The notes under the pieces were generated by a model. That model worked only from the letters and a program-made list of their open reading frames with translations, had not been told where the DNA came from and did no database searches. Shown here in pieces: positions 43,585-51,967 of a stretch of 64,000 nucleotides of DNA. This stretch comes from Oligoflexia bacterium. GTDB taxonomy: Bacteria > Bdellovibrionota > UBA1018. The position numbers and the translations under genes were made by a program. Positions within the stretch are counted from its first letter, which is position 1. The number at the start of each line of letters is the position of its first letter. Location of the stretch: assembly GCA_031292385.1 (NCBI GenBank), contig JARLHE010000016.1:55114-119113 (forward strand), in the 5' to 3' direction.

Positions 43585-44505
43585 TCAAAGCAAGCTTCGA
43601 AGCGTATTGAGTGACGGGATGAAGAAAAACGCGCCGGACACGGCTTCGCTGAACTCCATCAAGCGATCATGAACGCCGTCCCCGGTGCTTCCCATCATTC
43701 GCGCGAGCTGCCGCTCGAAGATGGTCGGGTCTTTCGCGTAGGCGACAAAGTACAGGCCGGACTCGCCGCTTGCCGTTCCATAGGGGAGACTCTGGCGAAC
43801 GATTTTGTATTCGACCTCGCCCTCCCTGAGCTCGGCGCGGCTAATGTGCGAGTTTTCGGGTTTCAGTTCTGGCGGAAGTTCTTCGCTGTCGGCTTTGGTG
43901 CGTCCGATGACTTTCTCTTGTTCGGCGTCTGAAAGAGTCGCCCACGATTTGAGGTTATGAACGTAGCGTTGCGTGAGGGCGTAGCTTCCGCCCGCGAACC
44001 CGGGGTCCTCGGAGCCGATCAGCGCGGCTTCCGCCCGCTCGTCGCCCTTCGGGTTTTGCGTGCCGTCGATGAATCCGGTCAAGTCGCGGGAATCGCGGTA
44101 CGCGAAGGCACTCACTTCCTCTAGCACGCGAACCTTGCCGCCGAGCGCGTTGACGATGTTCTTGGCGCACTCGAAGTTCAGATCCGAGCGTTCCGAACAG
44201 ATGTGAAAAAATAGATCGCCCCCGGTTCCTGGCGCCTTTCTCGCGCCGGCGCCAATGGCCCGCAGGGGGCGGAGCTGTGCCGGGCGCGCGTTCGGAGAAA
44301 TGGAATCCCAGAATTGAGCCCCAAATCCCACCGAACAGGTGAGCAGCGCCGAAGTGTCGGCGCCCTGAATCTTCAGGGCTAGTTCAGGCACGGAGGCGCA
44401 AAAGCGGGCGATTTCGGAGCCGCGGTCTTGGCTGTTGACCTGCATCACTAAAAACACCGCGAAATGGCGATTTTCGGCTACGACGCCGGTTTGGGAGTGG
44501 CTCAT
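43585..44505 (-). CDS. Dyp-type heme peroxidase
   Basis: The 306-aa enzyme oxidises organic substrates with hydrogen peroxide. The family motif GFIDGTQNP is at residues 144-152 with the distal Asp, and the proximal heme His is His183 in RYVHNLKSW. YGTASGESGLYFVAYAKDP is also conserved. No signal peptide is seen, so it is probably cytoplasmic, as in the YfeX-like group. ATG 44505 is chosen because the upstream 33 codons do not resemble the family. Confidence 0.9.
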   Translation of the reverse strand: MSHSQTGVVAENRHFAVFLVMQVNSQDRGSEIARFCASVPELALKIQGADTSALLTCSVGFGAQFWDSISPNARPAQLRPLRAIGAGARKAPGTGGDLFFHICSERSDLNFECAKNIVNALGGKVRVLEEVSAFAYRDSRDLTGFIDGTQNPKGDERAEAALIGSEDPGFAGGSYALTQRYVHNLKSWATLSDAEQEKVIGRTKADSEELPPELKPENSHISRAELREGEVEYKIVRQSLPYGTASGESGLYFVAYAKDPTIFERQLARMMGSTGDGVHDRLMEFSEAVSGAFFFIPSLNTLRSLL

Positions 44506-44600
44506 TTCGTGAGTTATCCCACAGGCAGTGGGCGGTTTCAATTTGGAATCCAGCGGCGGCCCCCGTTGCTGCCCACCTGATAGCCATAGGTTTCGCGATT

Positions 44601-46127
44601 TCAACGCCTTTTGAATTTATCCACCGCATGAAGCAGTTGCGCCGCTCCGGCGGTCAGGTGCTTGGTCGCATTGGCGATGTCTTCGGAGGCTGTCGCCGAT
44701 TTCTCCGTTTCCTCGGTGATTTGTTGGATGGCGGCGCTGACTTCCTGGGCGGCGCTTGATTGCTCTATGGCGGAGGACGAGATCTCCGAAATCGCCTGGG
44801 TCGTCTTGTTCACGCCGGCTACGATCTTTGAAAAGGCTTCTCCTGCCTGTTTGGATATCTCGCTGCCTTGACGGACTCTCTTGGCCGATTCGTTGATCAG
44901 TTTCGAGATTTCCTTCGTCGCCTGCGAGGACCGTTCGGCGAGTTTTCGTACCTCATCCGCGACGACGGAGAACCCCAGCCCGTGTTCGCCCGCACGGGCG
45001 GCTTCGATGGCGGCATTGAAGGCCAGCAGGTTGGTTTGGCTGGCGATCTCGCTGATGACTTTCACGATTTCGCTGATGTCCTCGGAGGACTTGCTGATCA
45101 GTTCCATGGCTTCAATGGCCTGGACGATAGCTTTCGAGCCGAGCTCCGCGTCCTGATACGCGGCCTTCGCGATCGTGTCCGCGTTTTTGCCGTTCGCGGC
45201 GATGGAATTGATCGAGGCGGTCAGCTCCTCGATCGACGCGCTCATCTCCTCCGTCGTGGCGCCGAGCGCTTGGGCGCCACGGGCGACCGAGCTCGATTTT
45301 TCGGCGATGTCGTTCGCGCTTCCGGAAAAGTCGCCAGCCATTTGCGTGACCGCGGCCTCGACTTCCCTTTGCGTGGCCGCCATTCGGAGATGTTCCGTGA
45401 TCACGCTCCAGGTCACCATCGGGCCTCGGTAAGTATTTGAAGCGTCATAGACGGCGGTAGCCAGGAGGTCCAGGGTCTCATCCCCAAGCTTGATCTGCGC
45501 GCGGTGAGGAAGATTTTTTGGATTCGCCAGAATCTTCCGTTGGTGCGCCGGATTCTTGTGAAAAAAGTCGATGCTCTTGCCTAGGACTTCGCTTGCCGAG
45601 CAGGGCAGAAGGCTTTCGATCGTCTTCAGTGTTTCGCGGGATTTCGGGTTGACGTAGATAATGTTCAGGTCCTTGTCCGCCAGCATCACGTTCACCGGGA
45701 TATTTTCCAGCATCGACGAATATTGGGCGTTTTTGTCGTCCGCGATAAGCTTTTCGGTGATGACGTCCCAGCAAAGCATCGCGCCCGAGTACTCATCCTT
45801 GTCGTATACGGCGAACACGTTCAGGGCGAGAACTTGGTCTCCGAGCTTGATGTTCGCCCGGTGAGGGAGATTTTTCGGATTCGAAAGGATTTTTCGCTGA
45901 TAGGCCGGGTCCTTGTGGAAAATGTCGATCGCGGAGCCGATGACCTGGTCGAGCGATATCGGCAACAGCCCCCGAATGGTCGCTAATGTCTCGTAGCTCT
46001 TCGGGTTCAGGTATTTGATTTTCAGGTCCCTGTCGCAGTACATGACGTTGAAGGGAAGGTTGTCCATGATTCCGTAAATTTCCCCGCTCCCTTCGAACGC
46101 CAACCGACTTGAGTGCGCATTTGTCAT
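44601..46127 (-). CDS. Soluble methyl-accepting chemotaxis protein with two tandem PAS domains
   Basis: The 508-aa product has no membrane segment. Two PAS domains (about residues 18-108 and 137-232) are clear duplicates: each contains a DKDL/DRDL-type entry, NPKSxETL and [14 protein letters not shown]. The signalling domain has the conserved hairpin tip [20 protein letters not shown]. It is a cytoplasmic chemoreceptor that could bind heme, flavin or a ligand. GAGG precedes the ATG. Confidence 0.92.
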   Translation of the reverse strand: MTNAHSSRLAFEGSGEIYGIMDNLPFNVMYCDRDLKIKYLNPKSYETLATIRGLLPISLDQVIGSAIDIFHKDPAYQRKILSNPKNLPHRANIKLGDQVLALNVFAVYDKDEYSGAMLCWDVITEKLIADDKNAQYSSMLENIPVNVMLADKDLNIIYVNPKSRETLKTIESLLPCSASEVLGKSIDFFHKNPAHQRKILANPKNLPHRAQIKLGDETLDLLATAVYDASNTYRGPMVTWSVITEHLRMAATQREVEAAVTQMAGDFSGSANDIAEKSSSVARGAQALGATTEEMSASIEELTASINSIAANGKNADTIAKAAYQDAELGSKAIVQAIEAMELISKSSEDISEIVKVISEIASQTNLLAFNAAIEAARAGEHGLGFSVVADEVRKLAERSSQATKEISKLINESAKRVRQGSEISKQAGEAFSKIVAGVNKTTQAISEISSSAIEQSSAAQEVSAAIQQITEETEKSATASEDIANATKHLTAGAAQLLHAVDKFKRR

Positions 46128-46145
46128 GTGTTTGTTTCCTCGCTT

Positions 46146-46457
46146 CTATGCAAGCCACACTTCGACGGTGCGATGTGGCTCGGTTAAAACAAATATTTTT
46201 TGGGGCCGAAAAACTTCCCGTTTCGCGAGGTCCTTTTGAATATCATCGATCGGAATGCCTTCCTCGCGGATTCTGGCCAATACGTCTTCGGGGATCAACT
46301 CGATCAGCCACCGGGCGCTCGCGGCCGGTAGGGCGACATCGACCTTACGCTCGCCATCCCGGATGACAGTTACTCTGAGCTCTTTTGCATTTCCGGCGGC
46401 TCCGCTGGCGCGGAAGCCGATTAGATTTTTAACAAGTGTGTAAGGACATCTAGACAT
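46146..46457 (-). CDS. Small protein of unknown function
   Basis: The 103-aa product has a compact amphipathic pattern, including RVTVIRDGERKVDVALPA followed by ARWLIELIPEDVLARIREEG, and ends in a beta-strand (RTVEVWLA). It is probably soluble and globular. No family was recognised. It lies 18 bp upstream of the chemoreceptor gene on the same strand and could be co-transcribed. No good ribosome site precedes its ATG. Confidence 0.6.
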   Translation of the reverse strand: MSRCPYTLVKNLIGFRASGAAGNAKELRVTVIRDGERKVDVALPAASARWLIELIPEDVLARIREEGIPIDDIQKDLAKREVFRPQKIFVLTEPHRTVEVWLA

Positions 46458-46572
46458 GGCTTGTTCATGGGATGATACGTTTTTTAACCAAGGCCTGTCT
46501 ATGTCTTGGGAGAATATCGATTCGGGCGATAGCCGCTTGGTGGTTTAATCGACCCGAGCGCGAGTCATCGGG

Positions 46573-47571
46573 TCAAACAAGCGGCGATTTTTCATTCGGG
46601 ATAACGCTTAGAGTAATCTTTCCGATGTTTTCGCCCGCATCGAGATAACGGTGCGCGTCCGCGGCCTCTTCAAAGCGAAAAACCCGATCCATAATGACTT
46701 TCACTTTTCCGTTCTCGAGAAGCGGCCAGACGTTTTTCAATAGAGCTTGCGCGATATCGGCCTTTTCGGCGACGGAGCGGGGCCGCAAAGTCGAGCCGGT
46801 GATCAAAAGCCGTTTTTGCATGACCTTTCTCAAGTCAAACGAAACCGGGCCGCCGTGCAAGGTCGCGATTTGAACCAGTCGTCCGAGCGGGGCCAGGCAT
46901 TCGATATTGCGAGGCGTATAATCGCCTCCCACCATGTCCAGAATGACGTTCACGCCGCTTGAATTCGTCGCCACTTTGATGGCCGTGACGAAATCGTCTT
47001 TTTTGTAGTTGATGGCGTGTGCTCCCAGTTTTTCGCAGGCTTGGCACTTCTCGTCCGTGCCGGCGGTCGCGAAAACCTCGGCGCCGAAAGCGCGCGCGAG
47101 CTGGATCGCGGTCGTGCCGATGCCGCTCGATCCGCCGTGAATCAGCAGCTTCTCGCCCGGCTGCAGGCGCCCCAGCATGAAGACATTCGCCCAGACCGTA
47201 AAATAAGTTTCGGGAATTCCCGCCGCCTCGACAAACGAATAACCGGACGGAATCGGAAGGCAGTGCGCGGCGGGGGCGATGCAATATTCGGCGTAGCCGC
47301 CACCGGGAGTGAGTGCGCAGACGGCGTCACCCACTTGCCAACGCGAGCCTTCGCCGGCTTCCTCGATCACGCCGGAAACCTCAAGCCCCAGAATCGGCGA
47401 TGCGCCGGGCGGAGGGGGATAGTGGCCCGCTCGCTGGGCGAGATCGGGACGATTCACCCCGGCGGCGTGAACTTTGATCAAGACTTGGTCAGCCGCGGGC
47501 GTGGGGCGAGGGCCTTCGGCGATTTTCAGATTTTCCGGCCCGCCGGGCGCGGTGCATTCGATGAATTTCAT
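46573..47571 (-). CDS. NAD(P)H quinone oxidoreductase, PIG3-like
   Basis: The 332-aa product is a medium-chain dehydrogenase/reductase without zinc ligands. PIG3-type features are GVNRPDLAQRAGHYPPPPGA, LGLEVSGVIEEAGEG and the cofactor loop IHGGSSGIGTTAIQLARAFG. It probably reduces quinones or enones with NADPH. Its ATG overlaps the stop of the upstream SDR gene as ATGA, so the two form a coupled redox pair. Confidence 0.9.
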   Translation of the reverse strand: MKFIECTAPGGPENLKIAEGPRPTPAADQVLIKVHAAGVNRPDLAQRAGHYPPPPGASPILGLEVSGVIEEAGEGSRWQVGDAVCALTPGGGYAEYCIAPAAHCLPIPSGYSFVEAAGIPETYFTVWANVFMLGRLQPGEKLLIHGGSSGIGTTAIQLARAFGAEVFATAGTDEKCQACEKLGAHAINYKKDDFVTAIKVATNSSGVNVILDMVGGDYTPRNIECLAPLGRLVQIATLHGGPVSFDLRKVMQKRLLITGSTLRPRSVAEKADIAQALLKNVWPLLENGKVKVIMDRVFRFEEAADAHRYLDAGENIGKITLSVIPNEKSPLV

Positions 47572-48410
47572 TTTGAAGCTCTTTCTTCGCGTCGCCTTAT
47601 GCCCGCTAGGCTTGCCCCGAGCTTCCGAAAAAGCGACGGAAAAAGACGGTGGACCCATACGATCACTTTACCGTGTCCGGTGACGACTGTTTCGCTTGAG
47701 CGCTTGTGGACGGCCTGGAGAATCTCGCTCACGGCGTTCTTCGTGGATACCACTAGCCAAGGCGGGACGGGGTCCTTCGCCTCTTGGACCAGCACTCCGC
47801 GGTTGCCGACTTTCCGAATCTCGCTTTCAACGAAGCCCGGGCTGATGAGCGTGACCGATACTTTCTCGGGTTTCAGCTCGCCCCGGATGGATTCGGCCAG
47901 GGCTCGGATCGAGAATTTGCTCATCGAATAGGCCGACATTTCGGGCAGCGTCACATGGCCCGCGACACTTCCGATGAGTACGAGTCTTCCGTGGGCTTTC
48001 CGAAGTTCGGGCAGAGCGGCGAAAACGGTTCTTAATACCCCGAAGACATTGGTTTCGAATTGCCGTCTATAGTCATCAAGGGTCAGCGATTCAAGGGGCC
48101 CAGAAACGCTGAACCCCGCGTTCGCGAACACGATATCCAATCGACCGAACTTCTCGATCGCGAGCGCGACCGCGCGCTCAACGTCGCCGTCCCGCGTGAC
48201 ATCGCCGACCGAGCTTACGGCGCGGATTTCATTTTGCCCGTTTTGATTCAGGCTGGCCGTTATGGCATCCAAACGATCCTTGCGGCGAGCCATGAGGACG
48301 AGCTTGGCGCCTTCCCGGGCGAGACCGCGGCCCAGCCCCTCGCCGATCCCGGAAGAAGCGCCGGTAATCAGTACGACCCGATTTTCAAAACGGCGTTTCT
48401 TGAACGGAAT
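47568..48410 (-). CDS. Short-chain dehydrogenase/reductase with non-standard start codon
   Basis: The 280-aa enzyme has the cofactor motif TGASSGIG near the N-terminus, NAG (FANAGFSVSG), the catalytic Ser in LVLIGSVAG, and YxxxK (SAYSMSK). The C-terminal 20 residues are basic. The Rossmann motif needs codons upstream of the first ATG (48293), but no ATG, GTG or TTG lies in frame between an in-frame stop and that motif. An ATT at 48410, 7 bases after GGGGGAG, is the best start. Confidence 0.83.
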   Translation of the reverse strand: MPFKKRRFENRVVLITGASSGIGEGLGRGLAREGAKLVLMARRKDRLDAITASLNQNGQNEIRAVSSVGDVTRDGDVERAVALAIEKFGRLDIVFANAGFSVSGPLESLTLDDYRRQFETNVFGVLRTVFAALPELRKAHGRLVLIGSVAGHVTLPEMSAYSMSKFSIRALAESIRGELKPEKVSVTLISPGFVESEIRKVGNRGVLVQEAKDPVPPWLVVSTKNAVSEILQAVHKRSSETVVTGHGKVIVWVHRLFPSLFRKLGASLAGIRRREERASK

Positions 48411-48437
48411 AAGATGGCTCCCCCTTGAGGTTGCATA

Positions 48438-49928
48438 TTAGGGCTCGTTTGTTTTAGGGGTCAAGGTGATCGTTGGAATATCGCTGTCCGAATAGAGCGC
48501 GCGGGTTTTTGGGCTGTCAAACGGCGGAGCGTGATCGCCGGCGACGATGAATTCGGTCGGAGGAAGTTTCGGATCGAGCGCGATTTCGGCGAGCTTGGCG
48601 AGAACCTGATAAATGATCCGGCTGCTGCGGCAAACCCCGGTGCCCGGGGTGGTGGCGGGGCTTGCGCCGCAATCGAAAGGCGAGTCGCTTCCGGTCACTG
48701 AATCCATGGGTAGATGGGAGTTCAAGGTCATCCAGTAAACGAACTGGGGGTGCTTTGCCGAGCCGGCAAGCAACGTTCGATGGATGGCGTCGGCCACCGC
48801 CGTGTCACAAAGTCCGCGAAAGCCGGAGCCGCATTTTTGGGAAACCCCGATTTGCTGCATATCTTGCGCGAAAAAAATTCGGTCGAAGCCAAGCTGGGGA
48901 TACCACTGGTAGCGGTTGTAAAATAAATTCGTGAAGCCGTGAAAAGCGATGGTTTCGTAGCCTCTTTCGTGAAGGAGTCGCGGCAAGCAGGAGGGGATTG
49001 CGTGCTCTCCGAAACGGGTTACCTGAATGGCGCAAAGCTCGCGGAATTCACCGTTGAGGGTAAAGCCGCGGAAAGGCGCGGTGCCGATCCGTACGTCGTA
49101 TTTGGCGAGAAGCTTGGGGTCTTCGAGTGGCGCCAAAAGCCGGTCGCGCAATGCGGGGTCCCTGAATAACCCCATTGACTCGACCAGAGTCAGCGAGATT
49201 TGTTTTTGCGGGAGCGGGGCGCCGGGTGGGGTCACGCGAAGCTGCGACCAAAGAGGGCCGGTTGCCGATCCACTCGTGGGAAGCGCCTGATATGTGATGG
49301 GTTTGTCTTCCGCGGGGACCGAAATGGCCGCCATGACCGTTCGGCGGATGCCCGAATACGCGATATTGAAGTTGGCGTAAGAAAGATGAACCGGAAAAGG
49401 AACGAACGACGTGCCATTGGAGATATCGGCGGCCGAGACGAAAAAGGTGAGAGCCAGAAATCCGATCGAGACCCATCGGCGATTTTCGAATTTGGGGAGT
49501 TTGGAAGGAGAAGAAATCCGGATCGCGAAGGCGGAACCGATGACGCTCGCGGCGAGCAGAGCGCTGATCGAGGGAGCCCAGACTTTCCAATTCACGTACT
49601 GAAGCTGAGAGATCCAGGCAATGGCATCCGCGATCTCGAAGCGATAAACGGGCGCCACGTTAATGAAGAATTCATTGGCGAGAGTAGCGGCGTAAAGCGC
49701 GGCTGAAACCCAGGGCCCGACAAAGGGCGCGATTGCTCCGATCAAAAGGTAGTCGATGTTGACCAAGGGTCGCATCAGGTAAAAAAAGTGGCCCAAAACC
49801 AGGAAAATCAGGTTCGGAAAAATCAGATAAGTGGCCAGATATCTGAGCGCGGCTTGCAATTTGGCGCGAGCCGGAACGGGTAGGAATGCTTCAGTCCTCG
49901 GGAGAGCGTCGCTTGCGTTGTCGAGCAT
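48438..49928 (-). CDS. Membrane sulfatase-fold enzyme (phosphoglycerol/phosphoethanolamine transferase-like)
   Basis: The 496-aa product has about five N-terminal membrane helices (residues 25-180) and a C-terminal alkaline-phosphatase-superfamily domain. The first metal-site block is SLTLVESMGL, the nucleophile Thr is in GFTLNGEFRELC, and FIVAGDHAPPF is the metal-binding GDH motif seen in LTA-synthase- and EptA-like enzymes. It probably modifies lipid A, glycans or lipids at the periplasmic face. The substrate is not determined. Confidence 0.8.
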   Translation of the reverse strand: MLDNASDALPRTEAFLPVPARAKLQAALRYLATYLIFPNLIFLVLGHFFYLMRPLVNIDYLLIGAIAPFVGPWVSAALYAATLANEFFINVAPVYRFEIADAIAWISQLQYVNWKVWAPSISALLAASVIGSAFAIRISSPSKLPKFENRRWVSIGFLALTFFVSAADISNGTSFVPFPVHLSYANFNIAYSGIRRTVMAAISVPAEDKPITYQALPTSGSATGPLWSQLRVTPPGAPLPQKQISLTLVESMGLFRDPALRDRLLAPLEDPKLLAKYDVRIGTAPFRGFTLNGEFRELCAIQVTRFGEHAIPSCLPRLLHERGYETIAFHGFTNLFYNRYQWYPQLGFDRIFFAQDMQQIGVSQKCGSGFRGLCDTAVADAIHRTLLAGSAKHPQFVYWMTLNSHLPMDSVTGSDSPFDCGASPATTPGTGVCRSSRIIYQVLAKLAEIALDPKLPPTEFIVAGDHAPPFDSPKTRALYSDSDIPTITLTPKTNEP

Positions 49929-49997
49929 ATTATCAATGAAGATGCGGGCAAATACGGCTGCCAGTCAAGGAAGATCGGCGGTCTGATTGCATCGGCC

Positions 49998-50038
49998 GCG
50001 ACAAGATTTTCGAGAATATTGCGACAATGTTGAGACAA
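49998..50038 (+). promoter_or_regulatory. Phased direct repeats upstream of a response regulator gene
   Basis: GCGACAA at 49998-50004 and 50021-50027 and GAGACAA at 50032-50038 are spaced 23 and 11 bases apart, close to whole helical turns. OmpR/PhoB-type regulators bind such direct repeats, and the next gene (50083) encodes one, so this may be an autoregulatory site. Confidence 0.4.
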
Positions 50039-50082
50039 TTATCGGGTGAGTATTTTTGAAAAATGTGGCTACATGAGACTCA

Positions 50083-50754
50083 ATGTTTAGCTTAGGGCTG
50101 GTTGAAGACGACCACAATATCGCGACGACGTTGCGGATTGGGTTGGAGCCGTTTGGTTTTAAGACGGAAGTTTACCCGTCGGCTGAATCCTTTCTTTCGG
50201 AAGGGCTCTCGAAAGCGCACCACTTGCTGGTGATTGATCTCAATTTGCCGAAGATGGGCGGCATCGCCCTTTGCGGCAAGATCCGTGAGCGTTTTCTGTC
50301 CCTGCCGATCATAGTATTGACCGCGCAGCTCGACGAGAAGACGGCGGTCCAGTCGCTTCAAGCGGGCGCGGATGATTTCATTCGAAAGCCCTTCGGTCTT
50401 TTGGAGCTGAAAACCCGGGTTGAAAAGCTGATCGCGAAGGCGGGAGCCGACCGTGCCGCTTTCAAATTCAACGGCTTGGTGCTGGACAAGAGCTCCATGC
50501 GCTGTTCGTTCGAAGGGCGGGACTTGAATCTGACGCCGAGCGAGTTCACGATCCTCAGCATTTTTATGACGGCTCCGGATCAGGCTTTCACCCGGGAATC
50601 GATCATCCATCGCCTCGATCCCGAGGGTCTCGTGCACGACCGCATTTTGGATTCTCACATCAGCCGGATTCGCCAGAAGCTTCGGCAGGTCGGATGCAAT
50701 TCGATCAAGATTTCGTCGATTTACGGCACCGGCTACCGAATTTTTTATGAATAA
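50083..50754 (+). CDS. OmpR-family response regulator
   Basis: The 223-aa product has a receiver domain (phospho-acceptor Asp52 in VIDLNLPKMGG, Lys in FIRKPFG) and a winged helix (LTPSEFTILSIFMTAPDQAF to YGTGYRIFYE). It overlaps the histidine kinase gene by 8 bp. It faces the RND pump operon tail to tail and may control it, which is inference. Confidence 0.94.
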   Translation: MFSLGLVEDDHNIATTLRIGLEPFGFKTEVYPSAESFLSEGLSKAHHLLVIDLNLPKMGGIALCGKIRERFLSLPIIVLTAQLDEKTAVQSLQAGADDFIRKPFGLLELKTRVEKLIAKAGADRAAFKFNGLVLDKSSMRCSFEGRDLNLTPSEFTILSIFMTAPDQAFTRESIIHRLDPEGLVHDRILDSHISRIRQKLRQVGCNSIKISSIYGTGYRIFYE

Positions 50755-51967
50755 CAAGGTGAAAGGCCTGTTGGCCGGGCTTGCCTGCTCCCTGCTGATA
50801 TCGTTTCTTTTTCTGGTGATCTGCTTCTCGTTTTTCAATTCCAGGATTTACGAGTTACGGAAGCACTCTTACGCGGTAATGGCTCGAAATCTGGCGAAGG
50901 ACGAAAATTATCCGGAGAATTTACTGCGCTTCCGCGAGCGTGAAAAGGCCAGGGGCCTTTGTGAATTCCCGTTCTGGATCGTTGATAAGGATCGCAAGGT
51001 TTACATAAGCTCCCCTTCGATACCGTTGCCTCAGGAAATCGACCCGTTCATGCAACAGGCTCTTTCGCTGGCTCCCGGGGATTACCTCGAAGCGAAGATG
51101 GGCTGGAATTTCCTTTGGCCCCGGTACGTGTTCACGAGGGTTCAGGACGGCCGTGATCGAATCGTGATCGTCAGGGATATGGGAACCGGCCCGATTCCGC
51201 GCAATCTGATCCGTTTATCTTCCATCGTGTTCTTCTTCACATTTTTGGTGTGGATTGCTTTCGGGCTCCTGGCGCTGCTTTATATTCGGGTCAAATCCAA
51301 GGCGAGGTTCGAGCTTTTACAAGAGCTCGCTCACGATATCCGGACCCCGCTGACCAGCCTGAGAACCGCGGCCGATACCTTGATGATCAAGGATTGCCCG
51401 ATCTCGGAGGAAAGCCGCGGCACTTTGCTTCAGGTGGTCCAAAACGAATCCAACTACCTCGAGAACCTCATCGCGGATCTTTTCTTTCTTTCCGAGCTTC
51501 AGGTCGCCGGCGCCAGTCCGGCATCGGTTCCGCTGGACACGATCCTGGAAGAGGAAGTCAGGCGATCCGCGCTTCAAGGGCGGGTTGAAGTTTACTTGAA
51601 GATCGATGGCGCGCAAGAGCATCCCGTGATGATCCCCAACGAAGTGCTCTTTCGTCGCCTGTTTTCCAACGTTCTCGCGAACGCCGTTCATGCTGCCCGT
51701 GAGAGAGTCGATGTCTCGTCGCGGGTCGACGAAAGAAGAATACTCATCACCATCGTCGACGACGGCCCCGGGATGAGCGGGGAGCAGATCCGCGATTTCG
51801 GCATCAAGAGGAAAATCCGCGATTTTCGCGGGCGCGATTTCAAGGGCTCATTGGGTTTGGGCTCCGTGATCATCCGTACGCTGGTTTCCCATCTGAATGG
51901 AAAGCTCCGGGTCGCGAATCGCGTCGATCGGTCCGGTCTCGAAGTGTCTATCGAGTTTCCGGTTTGA
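50747..51967 (+). CDS. Sensor histidine kinase (partner of the 50083 regulator)
   Basis: The 406-aa product has membrane helices at residues 7-30 and 157-180, a periplasmic domain between them, no obvious HAMP domain, phospho-acceptor His196 in LAHDIRTPLTS, and an ATPase domain with NVLANAVHAARE and GLGSVIIRTLVSH. The last stretch is like that of the kinase at 33047, so the two may be paralogues. Its final 20 bases overlap the tail of the RND gene on the other strand. Confidence 0.92.
   Translation: MNNKVKGLLAGLACSLLISFLFLVICFSFFNSRIYELRKHSYAVMARNLAKDENYPENLLRFREREKARGLCEFPFWIVDKDRKVYISSPSIPLPQEIDPFMQQALSLAPGDYLEAKMGWNFLWPRYVFTRVQDGRDRIVIVRDMGTGPIPRNLIRLSSIVFFFTFLVWIAFGLLALLYIRVKSKARFELLQELAHDIRTPLTSLRTAADTLMIKDCPISEESRGTLLQVVQNESNYLENLIADLFFLSELQVAGASPASVPLDTILEEEVRRSALQGRVEVYLKIDGAQEHPVMIPNEVLFRRLFSNVLANAVHAARERVDVSSRVDERRILITIVDDGPGMSGEQIRDFGIKRKIRDFRGRDFKGSLGLGSVIIRTLVSHLNGKLRVANRVDRSGLEVSIEFPV

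Noticed and set aside
46551..46574. Hairpin GACCCGA/TCGGGTC at the end of the quinone oxidoreductase gene
   Set aside because: The stem is only 7 bp, its loop is 10 bases, and no T-run follows on the minus strand, so a terminator call is not supported.
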